Shown here in pieces: positions 1-11,388 of a stretch of DNA of 64,000 bases. Numbering within the stretch: position 1 is the stretch's first letter; every line of letters starts with the position of its first letter. A program made the position numbers and the translations under genes. The stretch comes from Rhipidocladum racemiflorum (Eukaryota; Streptophyta; Magnoliopsida; Poales; Poaceae). The notes below the pieces were generated by a model, which was given only the letters and a program-made list of their open reading frames with translations, had not been told where the DNA came from and made no database searches. The stretch is from assembly GCA_036346355.1 (NCBI GenBank), contig CM070577.1:48494309-48558308 (forward strand), read 5' to 3'.

Positions 1-2
1 CG

Positions 3-860
3 ACATCGCTGACGGGCTACGCCCGCTCCTGGCTGCTGAACCTCCCTCGAGGCTCTGTGCACTCGTGGCAGGAACTGTGCGACATCTTCGTCGCCAACTT
101 TCAGGGCTCCTACGCTCAACCAGGCGTGGAGGATGACCTTCACGCCCTGGAACAGACGAAGGGGGAGTCCCTGAGGGAGTTTATTCGGCGGTTCAGCCAC
201 TGCCGGAACACGATCCCCCGGATCTCCGAGCAGTCGGTGATTATCGCCTTTCGGAGGGGGGTCCGAGATCAAAAGATGCGGGAGAAGATGGCTACCCGCA
301 CCATTTCCACTACCTCCGAGCTGTTCTCCCTGGCGCATAAGTGTGCCCGGGCAGCGGAGGCCCAGGAGCGCACGGCAGGGCCGTCCAGTCGCGATGAGGT
401 GGAAACCTCGAAAGCTTCCGGCCACAAGAAGAAGAAGAAGCGCAAGGAGGTCAGCGCCGGGGAGGTCCTCGCCACCGAACCGGAGGACAAGCCCCAGAAG
501 CGCGACCGCCGAAACAGGAGGGGTGATCGCCAGGGCCCGCGAGGTGATCGTGAAGATCGCCGGTCCCACCGCCAAGAAGACGACGGAGGCAGACCTTACT
601 GCCCCATTCACAGGACCAATGGACATGACTTGGCGGATTGTCAAGTCGTGTCCAAGCTGGTGGAGCAGCGGCTTAAGAAGCACCGTGAAGACGACCGCGA
701 TGACGCGGACGAGGACCCCGCTTCGCTGGCCTTTCAGCAAGCGGAGCATACGGTGGCCTTCATCTATGGTGGCTCCGCCACCTACTCTTCGAACTCGCAG
801 TACAAGCGAGAGGTGAGAGAGGTGTGCGCCACTGTGCCAACTCCCGGGGTGAGCAGGCTG
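3..860 (+). pseudogene. gag: G1 gag (capsid/nucleocapsid) region, partial
   Basis: The frame is already open at position 3, so the true start lies upstream of the window. The first about 110 residues match the retrotransposon gag domain of Tat elements (WQELCDIFVANF, then ESLREFIRRFSHCRN, then VIIAFRRGV). A Lys/Arg/Asp-rich basic stretch follows. At 600-641 there is a zinc-knuckle-like C-x2-H-x4-H-x4-C motif, the form usual in this lineage in place of CCHC. The product would form the virus-like particle and bind element RNA. It is read in one frame with the downstream protease. The gag/protease boundary is my estimate from motif positions. Confidence 0.8.
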
Positions 861-1526
861 CTGAAGTGGTCGGGGGAGCCGATCACTTTCAGCCAGGCCG
901 ACCACCTGGAGAGCACCGCAGGCCTGGGCCATCTCCCGATCGTGGTTTCTCCCACGGTCCGGAATGCGAGACTCGGGCAGGTGCTTGTCGATGGAGGGAA
1001 CTCAATCAACCTCATGTCTGTAGGGGCGTTCCAGGCACTCTAGATCCCTTATGAGGAGCTGCGCCCAGCCCTTCTGTTCTACAGAGTCGCCCCTGGAGTG
1101 GGTTTGACACCTCTGGGTCAGGTCCGACTGCATGTTACGTTCGGAAGTGTGGAGAACTTCCGGACAGAAAAGATTAACTTCGAAATCGCGGACTTCGACC
1201 TCCCCTACAATGCGTTGCTTGGCCGACCAGCTCTAGTCAAGTTCATGGCAGCCACGCATTATGCCTACATGATGATGAAGATCCCCGGGCCCGGGGGCCC
1301 GATTACCGTGAAGGTGGATCAGCTGGAAGCCCAGAGCCTCAGTAAGCAGGTGCAGGACCTGGCCAGCACCACCTGCACGGCCCGAGATAAGGAAGACCAC
1401 CCGGAGCTCCCCCCGATCAAGGCCCACGCCTCACCCAGCTCCTCGGGTGAGGTGAAGGTGGTCCCCGTGGGCGAGGACGACTCCAGGAAGGTCGTGAAGA
1501 TTGGTGCCAACCTCAGCACCAAATAG
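861..1526 (+). pseudogene. G1 aspartic protease region with two in-frame stops
   Basis: This stretch continues the gag frame. The motif VLVDGGNSINLM carries the catalytic Asp at codon 990-992 in the DGG form seen in Tat elements. It is followed by the LPYNALLGRPAL motif typical of the retropepsin C-terminal half. TAG stops at 1041-1043 and 1524-1526 interrupt the same frame; reading continues without a shift on both sides. In this family a glutamine would fit both places, so both look like CAG-to-TAG changes. The protease would cleave the polyprotein inside the particle. It cannot be made in full from this copy. Confidence 0.78.
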
Positions 1527-3264
1527 AAAGACGCGCTCGTCACCTCCCTCTGGTCTAACCTGGATGTGTTCTCTTGGGAACCATCAGAAATGACTGGGGT
1601 CCCTAGGGAGGTGATCGAGCACCGATTGGCGATGCTCCCTGGAGTGCACCCAGTCCGGCAGAAAGTCCGGAGGCAGGCACCAGAGCGGCAAGATGCCATT
1701 CGGGTTGAGGTAGAAAAGCTGCTGCAGGCGAAGATTGTGCGGGAGGCCGCCTATCCCGAGTGGCTGGCCAACCCTGTGCTCGTCAAGAAGTCGAACGGAA
1801 CGTGGCGGATCTGCGTCGACTTCACCGACCTCAACAAAGCCTGCCCCAAGGATCCGTATCCCCTACCGCGGATAGACCTTATCGTCGATTCCACCGCAGG
1901 GTGCGAGGTCCTATGCTTCCTAGACGCCTACTCCGGCTACCACCAGATTAGCATGGCGCAGGAAGACGAAGAGAAGACCGCCTTTGTGACCCCCCTAGGC
2001 GTATACTGCTATGTCCGCATGCCTTTTAGGTTGAAGAACGCGAGCTCGACCTACCAGCGCGCCATGCATACTGTTTTCCGATCGCAGAATGGGAGAAATC
2101 TTGAAGTGTATGTTGATGATCTGGTCGTGAAGACCAAAAAGTCTGCTGGGCTCATTGAAGATTTAGAAGAGACTTTCTCCCACCTCCGGCAGTATTGTCT
2201 GAAGTTGAATCCTGAGAAATGTGTTTTTGGTGTGTCGTTCGGAAAGCTGCTCGGGTTCCTTGTTTCCCATCGTGGGATCGAGGTCAACCCGGAAAAAATC
2301 ACGGCCATCGAGCGCATGCAACCACCCACAAGGCTCAAGCAAGTTCAGTGCCTGGCTGGTCGCCTGGCCTCTCTCGGCCGGTTTATCGCCAGGCTGGGAG
2401 AAAAGAGTCTCCCCTTCTTCAAGCTGCTGAAGAAGACTAACTCCTTCGAGTGGACTGCAGAAGCGCAGCAAGCATTCGAAGAACTGAAGCAATACCTCTC
2501 CTCCCCTCCGGTGCTGGTCGCCCCCGAGCCGGGCGAGCCGCTACTGCTGTACGTAGCGGCCAGCCCGGCGGTTGTGAGCGCGGCACTGGTGGCGGAGCGT
2601 GAAGGGGTCCAGCGGCCAGTTTACTACGTCAGCAAGGTACTGCACGACGCCGAGATAAGATACCCGCAGGCTCAGAAGATGGTGTATGCTGTACTGGTGG
2701 CGTCCAGGAAGCTGCGGCATTATTTCCAAGGAAGAGAGATCACGGTGGTGTCCGCCTATCCCTTGCGCGAGATTCTCCACAACCGCGAAGCCGAAGGCCG
2801 CATCGCCAAGTGGTCTGTAGAGCTGGGGGAGTTCGGTCTTAAGTTTGCCCCCCGCACGGCGATCAAAAGTCAAAGGCTGGCGGAGTTAGTGGTCGAGTGG
2901 ACTCCTGCCGAACCTGAAGTCGAAGAAATGCCAGCGCCCTCGCCCTCGACACTCTACTTCGATGGCTCCTTCAGGTACGAGGGCGCGGGGGCTGGGGTCC
3001 TCCTGGTTTCCCCAACTGGGGACCTCCTCAAGTACGTGGTCATCCTGAACTACAATGCCACCAACAACGTTACTGAGTACGAAGGCTTGCTGGCGGGACT
3101 TCGCGCCGCCACAGCCATCGGAGTCCAGCGTCTGCAAGTCAAAGGCGACTCTTTGCTAGTCATCAACCAGGCAAGAAAGGAGTTCTCCTGCTCTGATCCT
3201 GTCATGGCCGAGTACTTGGCGGAGGTCAGAAAAATGGAGCGACATTTCGATGGGCTGGGGTATA
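1527..3264 (+). pseudogene. pol: G1 reverse transcriptase, degenerate RNase H and second RNase H
   Basis: The frame matches that of gag and protease. Counting from the Met at 1566, the RT palm motifs are FLDAYSGYHQ (Asp at about 120) and YVDD (182-185, codons 2109-2120). A worn first RNase H follows at about residues 320-430 (LLYVAASP, where the catalytic Asp is replaced). A second RNase H starts at about 462 with YFDGS (Asp), TEYEGL (Glu) and VKGDS (Asp), so its acidic triad is visible. Having both domains is a Tat-lineage hallmark. The frame runs through MERHFDGLGY and then hits the CACTACAAG terminus of T1 at 3265. The usual 20-25 residue link between RNase H and integrase is not found on either side. 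Confidence 0.88.
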
Positions 3265-3690
3265 CACTACAAGAAACAAGGAAAAATTCGTGGGCCAAAA
3301 ACCCACGAATTTAGGCCAAAACCCACGAATTTAGGTTAAATTCGTGGGCAAACCGTCGAATTTATTTCACGAATTTAACTCGACGAAATTAATCAATTAA
3401 ATTCGTGGGTACCCACGAATTTAAATTAAATTCGTGGGTTACTGAAAAAACCCACGAATTTAACTGCTAAATTCGTGGGCTGAAGAAACCCACGAATTTA
3501 ACTGCTAAATTCGTGGGGCTGAAGAAACCCACGAATTTAATTGCTAAATTCGTGGGCTGAAGAAACCCACGAATTTAACTTCTAAATTCGTGGGGTTGAA
3601 AAAACCCACGAATTTAACTTAAATTCGTGGGTACCCACGAATTTAACTAATAAATTCGTGGGTTTTAAATGGCTCACGAATTTAACAGAC
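3265..3690. repeat. T1 left terminal inverted repeat and subterminal array
   Basis: After the CACTA terminus about ten copies of AAATTCGTGGG alternate with about nine copies of its reverse complement CCCACGAATTT, separated by short spacers (for example ACTGC and CTGAAGAAA). Neighbouring copies therefore form many small hairpins. In CACTA elements such motifs are transposase binding sites (family knowledge). Confidence 0.85.
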
Positions 3691-3699
3691 ATTTATACA

Positions 3700-4676
3700 A
3701 AAAAAAATATCCATATCGATATCACACTCAATACATATAACCATATCGATCACGCATATATATATCGATATGCATCTCATTCAACACAACCATCTTCACA
3801 TTCAATCTTATTCAACACATCGCAATATTACCTCTACTAAAAGATTGAAACCAACCTTTTAACTCTTTAAAACCGGCTTAAAACTGTTAGCAAATCGACA
3901 TGAACTCAAGAACGAAGTAGATCAAACCAAAAACAGATCGGGACACAGGATTTAATGTGGATTTGGATCATAATTCAACAAAAATTAAGTCACCAAAAAT
4001 ATACAAAATTTTGGCATGACCTCTCTAGTAAATAGGACATCCACTCAGCAGACAAAAAATGCATGGAGAAGTCATTCGCTCTTGTTGCTGCTCAATATTT
4101 CAAGTAAAAGTAGAAGGGAGCAATATCAATGTTGACGTCTTTACTTGGCATCAAACATCTACAGAGAGGGTTCCAGAAGCTGTAACCTTTATACAGTTAC
4201 AGTATACCACTTTTCTCAAGTTTTAGATGACAGAGATAAAACTACAGGTCACATAAACATTTACTCCTAGCAGTAAATAAAATGTGCCTGTCACAGCTAT
4301 ATGGCACTAGTTAGCCCCACACACACTTAGAAGTCAATGAATTCGTAGACAAAAGAAGCATGAAGAATAATTAACATACAGTTATTTAGACTGATCTGTC
4401 AACACAACATGCAAATTCAATAAAAGCCAGACACTAGAACTGATGTCTCGAACGGCACACAATCTTCTTTTCAGGGCTTCCCAGGAAAACCAGTAACCAG
4501 CAGTAATTTGCTCAATACAGCCAATTTGTACATCCTTCTGATAAGCAATATGCAGGATGACATACTAGTGATTCTGGGCTTATGCAAATAGCATTCTTAA
4601 ATCACCCATATATGATAGACTGGAAATTTGAGCATATAGGTCATACTGCACATAAAGGGATAAAAAAAGGGAAGAT
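3700..4676. other. T1 interior, AT-rich, no gene seen
   Basis: This is AT-rich sequence with ATATCGAT-type short repeats at 3705-3775. I found no frame with recognisable protein similarity. It ends at the TAAAA target duplication of L0 (4677-4681). It may include captured intronic or flanking host DNA, but I cannot show that. Confidence 0.5.
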
Positions 4677-4681
4677 TAAAA

Positions 4682-7600
4682 TGTAACACCCCAAAATTTT
4701 GCTTTTCTTAAATTCATGTGTGGTTTGGCACTTTGGTGAATTTTTGGAATTTTCTGGAATTTATTTGGATTTATTTGGAATTTATTTGAATTTATTCCAT
4801 TTTGAAATAATTGAAGAAATTAATTTTGCAAATAAAATTTTGTTGGAAATATTTTATTTGAGTCCAAAATGATCCAAAGTATTTTTCAGAATTTTTCTGG
4901 AATTTTTCTGAGTCATTTGCTATTTTTAATGAATTAAATGAATTCCTGGGAATTATTTTAATTATTAAATCGCTGGAAATTCAACTCGGGTCAAGTATCG
5001 TTTCATCCGATCGAAGTCGAACCCGAGTCGGACTCGAGTCCGACCCGAGCCACGTGACTCGATCAAACCAAATCAAAACCCTAATCAATCCCAACCGTTG
5101 GATCAAGATCCAACGGCCGAGATCCGCCTGCACGGCTTCGAGCCAGATCCGCCCGGACCGATCGCGCTGCGGCGATCGTGGCCGTTGATCGTGCACGTGG
5201 ACGGCCAGGCGTCGTCGTCTCCGCCGAGACCGAAGCCGGACTCCGCCGCGGCCTGGCCGCCGTGGGAAACTAGGTTTCCGTGTCCCGCGCGAACGCCGAG
5301 GCTATTTAAAGCGTGAGACGCCCCCGAGGTTGCCCTCATCCTTGTGCACCTGCTTCCCGAGCCATCTCGCCGAGCCGCCGCCATAGTTCAGGCGAGCTCG
5401 CCAGTAGTTGGAGGAAGTGACCGCCATGCGTCTTTGCTCGATTCCGCCGCCCGCCGCCTTTCCGCCGAAGGAGCCTGTGATCCGGAACCACCGTGACGCA
5501 GACGCACTGAAGGAAGGATTCATCTCACGAGCAACCCCAAACGCCGCCAGGATCGCCATCGCTTCGCCTCTCGGTGCCCAAGCCTCGCCGCACCATCGCG
5601 GACTTCGCGAAGCTCGGTGAACCGCCGATCCAGACGGACGGTTGAGGTGAGTTCACGTGTCCCCAACCCGATTGATTCGGACCGCTGGATCAAGATCCAA
5701 CGGTTCACAATTGCCACGCGTACGAGTAGTGTTATTATAGGATTAGATCCGACCGTCCGATCTAAATCGAACGCCCACGATCAACGAGTAGTTTCAACGT
5801 GTTAACCCTGGATCTAATCCGCGCCGCTGATTTTCAAACCAACGGCCGTGATTGCGCCACGTGTCGGGAAGTTGGACCGACGCGTCGCCGCTGGCCCACG
5901 CGACGCTGGCAGGCAGGACGCCGACACGCCGGGCCCGCGTGTCGAGGGCCCGCGATGTCGCCAGCCTGCCCCAGCCGAGCGCCGACGTCACCCATGACGC
6001 CACCCGTGGGTCCCATATGTCGCGACTGCGGGCCGAGTCCTCGCCGACGCCGATGACGCTACCCGAGGGGCCCACATGTCGGGCCGACACGTGAGTCGTG
6101 GGCGAGTCCACGGTGGACCCGAGCCGAGCGTGGACCGAGTCCATGGACCGGCTGACGTCAGCCGACCAATCAGAGGCTGCCACGTGTCCATGCTGACGCA
6201 ATAATTAATTTCCGAAAAAGAAAATGATTTATTAATTCGAATAATGATTTCAAATTTAGATTCAAACTTCAAACGCTTATAACTTTTGCGTTTCAACTCC
6301 GATTTGAGTGATTCAAATTTCTAAATTTGTATAAAATTGAGATCTACCTAAATATGAATTTTATTTAATTTTTAGACTAAAGTTTTTCTCTGTAATATTA
6401 TTTAATTGGTTATTTAAACTTTAATAAATCATAACTTTTGCATCTTAACTCCAAATTTGACGATTCCAGTTTCTAAAAATCCAGAAAATTATGTTCTCTC
6501 TGTTTATGGATTTTATTTGGAGTTTTGAGATGTTTTTGCCTATTGTTTATTTGCGTATTTGCTATTTGCACGCTTTACGAGTAGACGTTGAAGTGCCGGA
6601 AGGATTCGAAGGAGAAGTATTGACTCAGGATCCAACTCAAGACCAAGAGCAAGTACTTTTTGAAGGCAAGTTGTGCTTTGACCATGTTGATCCTATTTCG
6701 AAATCTATTTTGATTTAAACTATTGCATGCTAGATCAATTAGAAAGATACTTTGTTTAAACATGGGGGTTAGATAAATACCAATTTGCTGTATGACACCT
6801 TGATTATCTAAGTATGTGCCATGATCCCTTGTCACCCTAGTTGTGGATTACTAGTTGGACATTATTAAATTGCCAACATGGGTTTAGATCGTTGTAGTAT
6901 ACTGCTTAGACCTGCTACGTGCTCATAACATGATTTTGGACAATCAAATGTTAATATTGACTTAATGATATATTGAACCTGTTTTGGAAAAGTATCATGT
7001 GATGTTGATGGCACGTGGTGCATGGTAATCAACTGGGGTTTGATAAACAGTTTTCGACCGGGGCATGTGGCAAGAGTAATCAGGTGGGCCAGTTGTGGCA
7101 TTGGGGATGTTGATTTGGTTTTTCGGGTAGTCTTGCCCTGGTCACTCTAAGGACTTAACCTTGCAAGCCTTTGAACTGGGTCATACTTGCAACCACATGG
7201 CTGGAATGGGACGGCCCTAGTTGACTAAGTCGCTAAGGACTCACTTGTGGAGCCTCAGGGTGTCAGTTACACCGTTTGTGTGATTGTACGGGGGAGCGTA
7301 TCGTGGCTGTGGCCAGATACCCATCTAACGGTGTGTTGGTCCCATACTTCGCCTTGGCTAAGGGAAGGGATGGTGTAGAGCACGAACCGGAGAGGACCAC
7401 CTGTGTTGTTTGAGGCTTCCGAAAGGCTTTGTTACGGGAACTCGCCTTTGTGGTGTTTGACTGTATCTTGTGGGTAAAGTGCATAACCTCTGCAGAGTGT
7501 AGAATCTATTTAAATAGCCGAGTCCACGGTACTGGACAATGCTCGGGAATTACAGTCAAGGGTTAGATTTTCTCAAAAATAACGTTGGTTTGAAAAGTTG

Positions 7601-8206
7601 GGTTGGTTTAATAATGAAGATGATGGAAATGTGGTTTAGGATGGGGAAAAATGTTTGTTAAACTTCTTGAAAAGTTATTTATGCTTTACTTATTTCTACT
7701 GCTTTCGAATCTACTTTTATTACTTGTCAAAAGCTGTTTACTGCAAATATACCTTGAGCTATTCCTTTGTACCAAGCCATGCATATAGTATATTAGCTTG
7801 CATTCTGTGCATGACTTGCTGAGTACCAAGTACTCACCCTTGCCTCAACACAACACCAGTTGAAGAGGAGACTACGCCAGCTTCGGAGGAGGATTTCCAA
7901 GAGGACCCGTCTACTTAGGGATGCGAGCCCAGTCAGTTGCCTGTGGTATACTGGATGGCGCCACGAAGTTTATTTGATTTTCCGCTGCTATTATTTTTCT
8001 TTGAATAAGTTTCGCCTTGCAAGGCATATATTTGTACCTTGGCCATAAGGTCAAGTAACCCTTTGGTTATTTAAATAAAGTACTTTGATAATATCGATGG
8101 GTATGATTGTGATATTTACCGATGTTAAGACTGTGTGCACTAGCGTGTTCCTGGACTAGTGCTGAATACACAGAGGGTCCGGATTTGCAAATTCGGGGTC
8201 CCGACA
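4682..8206 (+). mobile_element. L0: 3.5 kb solo LTR inside T1, TSD TAAAA
   Basis: The element starts TGTAACACCCC and ends GGTCCCGACA (TG...CA). It is bounded by identical TAAAA at 4677-4681 and 8207-8211. No gag/pol, primer site or second LTR is present, so it is read as a solo LTR left by LTR-LTR recombination. A GC-rich stretch at 5000-6190 with a TATTTAAA box near 5300 could be promoter and leader. A CTTGC-stem-loop motif at 7815-7842, shared with the E family and S3 LTRs, occurs about 390 bp from the right end. It sits in the same relative place and orientation as in + strand E LTRs, which is why I assign the + strand. A complete but non-coding element cannot be excluded. Confidence 0.7.
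7815..7842 (+). other. Conserved CTTGC stem-loop in L0
   Basis: TGAGTAC-CAA-GTACTCA forms a perfect 7-bp stem, preceded by CTTGC and followed by CCCTTG. The 3' arm contains CTCAC (YTNAY, branch-point-like). An AG (CACCAG) follows about 22 bases after its A. See the S1, S3 and E copies. Confidence 0.6.
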
Positions 8207-8211
8207 TAAAA

Positions 8212-9372
8212 CAAATGCAGAAGCAATCAAATAATTTCATGGTGATAAACATCAAAGTTGACACTAAACCTCAGTGAACTCTGATGGCCCACGAATCAAC
8301 TTAGTAAGTCACACACAGATCATGAATCACACACAGATCATGAATCGTTTGAACTGGAGACCCCGAATTCATGCATGCATGTTTTAACACCCCATCGTTT
8401 GAACTGGAGACCCTTGTTGCAATGGTTACTTGATTAGCCAACATTCATGCATGTTTTAGTATGAAATTACATTTCTCGGTTGATTTAAGTAATGGTTCAC
8501 TGAAAATCTTAAATTGGATAATTACTGCAATATTTGCAAATTTGATTGCCAGAACCTGATATTGTTTATTCTGTAAGATAATGAGATATCAGGTTGGACA
8601 CAATTGAAGCTCCCAGGACAATCTCCCTCTCCACGATGTGGTCATTCAGTGCAAGATCCTTTCCCAGCCCAATGTATAGCCCACTGAACTCACATCACAT
8701 ACTGAAGAAATGAATGTACTGATAACACTGTATGTGGTGCAAAATAACTAAATTTAGCAACAACTAACGCGCCACCACTTGTTTCTTCCAAATCCTAAAA
8801 TAGTAGGTCCACAGTACAAACATCCTAGATCTTGGACCTAAAGTACCAATTGCTGAAGCCACAGCACCATCTTCAGCAAACCAAATTATCGAGGCTAATG
8901 CAGTTGCAGAGAGGCCGGCATTGAACTACTGTTCTGTGAAAGAGTACTAATTCCATCCAAATACCATATCAAGGGAGCAAAAAAGGACCGCCATTTAACT
9001 ACTGTTCTGTGAACGACCACCAATTCTATCGAAATACCAAGAAAAGGCGATGGAATATACAGTGTCTATTTGACCACTCCAAAATCCTGCCTTCGGAAAT
9101 TGAAGTACCAAGACTAATGTATAGCGACAGTTACATTCACTATCCTACCCAAATTCTTTCTGAGAATCTGAAGCTCCTAATGTAAGAACCACCAAATTCT
9201 TTTCAGATTACACAGCAAGCGATTGCATTTAGCTAAAGCGATGTCCACTATCCAGCATTCCACGGAGAGCAGCACATTAAACCACAGATCCCGCAAGAGC
9301 GCACGAAAATTCAGAACAACCGGTGGGCAATTCTCCCAAATTGGGAGTGGATCTCGACTCCGGGAGACTCAC
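8212..9372 (-). other. T1 interior, probably captured intron of the CDPK gene
   Basis: Directly downstream (on the - strand) of the kinase exon fragment, the sequence begins GTGAGT, a strong splice donor. It continues as AT-richer sequence without recognisable coding potential, like a long first intron. A short open stretch near 8590-8700 (- strand) could be another captured exon; I do not recognise it. The lower limit is the L0 target duplication, so how far the captured DNA extends is unknown. Confidence 0.5.
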
Positions 9373-9481
9373 CGGGCTTGAAGAACATGGAGAGGCCGAA
9401 ATCGATGGCCTTGAGCGGCGAGTTCTCCTTCTTGTTGGCGAAGAGGAAATTCTCGGGCTTGAGGTCGCGGTGGATAACTCC
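9373..9481 (-). pseudogene. Captured exon fragment of a calcium-dependent protein kinase (CDPK)
   Basis: On the - strand this 109-bp stretch translates to about 36 residues. It contains GVIHRDLKPENFLF (kinase catalytic loop, subdomain VIb, with the HRDLKPEN motif), a KKENSPLKA segment, and IDFGLSMFFKPG (the DFG metal-binding loop plus the FFKPG that follows it in plant CDPKs). The fragment ends exactly at a GTGAGT splice donor after the first base of the last Gly codon. The host gene's exon-intron junction was therefore taken as genomic DNA. It cannot make a kinase: the ATP-binding lobe, activation segment and EF-hands are absent. The upstream side breaks off into GC-rich repeats at 9482. Confidence 0.8.
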
Positions 9482-9720
9482 GTGGTCAGCGGCCTGGGGT
9501 GGTCAGCGGCCTGGGGGCGCGGCGTCGGGGTGGTCGGCGATGGGGGCGGCGGCCTGGGGGCGCAGCGCCGGCGGGCGGGCGGGGAGGCGGGGCGGGCGTC
9601 GCGTGCGGGCGGGGCGGCGGGGCTTGCGGGCGCCGCGTGCGGGGCGCCGAGCTCAGGGGGTCACGGGGACAGCGGGGCGAGGGCGCGGCTACCTCGGGGG
9701 CTGGCGGGAGAGGGCGACGG
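9482..9720. repeat. GC-rich low-complexity stretch in T1
   Basis: It starts with a tandem copy of GGTCAGCGGCCTGGGG at 9485-9520 and continues as G/C-rich simple sequence to the C1 target site. Long frames across it are products of composition, not genes. Confidence 0.6.
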
Positions 9721-11355
9721 TGAAGGGTTTCGAAGCAAGGAAAACAAAAAATTTTCCTACGATTGCAACCAAACACCAAGATCATATCTAGGAGATGCAA
9801 GTAAACGGTTTCAGAAGGACTCACCCTCGTAGACCGAAAGCGGGAATAACGTTCCCGCAAACAAACGTGGTTGATGTAAAGGTACACTCCCGACTTCAAA
9901 GTCGCGAAGATGAGCGCCACAAACGGCAGCGCTTCCGTACTTGGTCACACGTACGGATCAACGATGACCTCCAATCCCTCGTTCCAGCGGGGCAGCGGAA
10001 GTAGTGGATCCCCGGAAAACTCCAACAACACTACAGCTTAGTGGTGGTGGTGGTGGAGAAATAATTTCAGCAGCGCTTCGCATAAGCCACAGCTCGAAAA
10101 ACAGATCAGCAGGAGGAGGGAGAATGGACCAACCAAAGGGTCAAATGGATGAACACCAAAGAGAGGAGCTCCTCCCTCCCTTTTATAGGAGGAGGAGGAG
10201 GCTAGGCCAAGGGGTGGCCGGCGCATGGGGCTGCCCCTTGCCCTCCCTCTCTTCATGTGAGTGATCTCTCCACTCACTTTAAAACATCCCACTTTGGTTT
10301 CCATTAAAACCCCACTCAAGAAATGAAAGGTTTTCTCCCATAAATAAATAAAACATTTTTATTTCAGATATTTTAATATTTGTTAATTCTTTTAATTAAC
10401 AAACATTAACATATACCCCCTTTAACTATTCCGATATCCCGAAACTATTCCGGCGATACTCGAAATAGTCCCTGTACTGTCCATACTTTTCTCCGGTGTT
10501 TCGTATCCACTCAAATGCATCGATGAACCTTAAGTGTGTCACCCTACGGTTCGTGAATAAAATGGACATGATTGAGACACCTCTCAGATCAATAATCATC
10601 AGCGGGATCTGGAGATCCATAATGACTCCCATTCACTCAACGATGAACTAGTGATCGCGTAAACCAGAAAACGACATAACCAATTCCTTTTGTCTCACGA
10701 TATTTTACTTGTCCGGGATCCGATCATCAGTATCAACTATACCTAGTTCGATCCCGTTACCGACAAGTACTCTTTACTCGTTCCGTGATATAACATTCTT
10801 GTGACCTAGTCACATGCTTGCAAGCGATGTCAATGTGATATCACCGAGAGGGCCCAGAGTATATCTCTCCGTCATCTGGATGGACAAATCCCACTCTTGA
10901 TGCATGAGCCTCAACTAATACTTTCATAGTACCCAAATCCATCTTTATAGTCACCGTGTTACGGAGTGACGTTTGATGTCATCAAAGTACTCTTCCGGAA
11001 TTAGTGATTGACATCATCTCATGGTCTAAGGAAAAGAGCTATTTCGAATGTGTTTGATACAGCAACAAACTAAATGACTTGATCGTATTTGCTATACCAA
11101 CTTAGGTGTATGTTCATCACATCATTCTTCTAATGACATGACCCCGTTATTAACAACATCCAATGTTCATGATCAGGAAACCTTGATCATCAGTTAATCA
11201 ACGAGCTAGTTTAAAAAGAGGCTTTACTAGGAACCCTTTTGTTTATTAAACACACATGTATTAACGTTTCCGATTAATACAATTTTAGCATGAGAAATAA
11301 ACATGGAATATGATAATAAACAATTTATTATTGCCTCTCGGGCATATTCCCTTCA
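9721..11355 (-). repeat. C1 3' LTR
   Basis: Terminal inverted repeats are TGAAGGG/CCCTTCA. A TATA box (CTATAAAAG on the - strand) lies at about 10179-10189. R-U5 therefore runs from about 10150 down to 9721. The left neighbour is T1, preceded by the GACGG duplication. Confidence 0.93.
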
Positions 11356-11366
11356 GTCTCCCACTT
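11356..11366 (-). other. C1 polypurine tract
   Basis: AAGTGGGAGAC on the - strand abuts the 3' LTR. It primes plus-strand DNA synthesis. The same tract occurs beside the LTRs of C2 and C3. Confidence 0.85.
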
Positions 11367-11388
11367 GCACTAGAGTCAATAATCTAGA

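Noticed and set aside
3285..3690. Regular short repeats with spacers resembling a CRISPR array
   Set aside because: The repeats alternate in orientation, spacers are only a few bases long, and the array is attached to a CACTA terminus in a plant genome.
5290..5640. Host-gene promoter and 5' exon suggested by a TATTTAAA box and GC-rich leader
   Set aside because: The stretch lies inside an LTR bounded by TAAAA target duplications and has no long frame with known similarity.
8580..8710. Possible second captured exon on the - strand (text like GLGKDLALNDHIVEREIVLGA)
   Set aside because: Open for only about 40 codons and not recognised; it lacks convincing splice sites, so I did not list it as a gene.
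10004..10319. Paired 86- and 93-residue frames found identically at 16825-17140
   Set aside because: They are the same LTR sequence of C1 occurring twice; no protein similarity.
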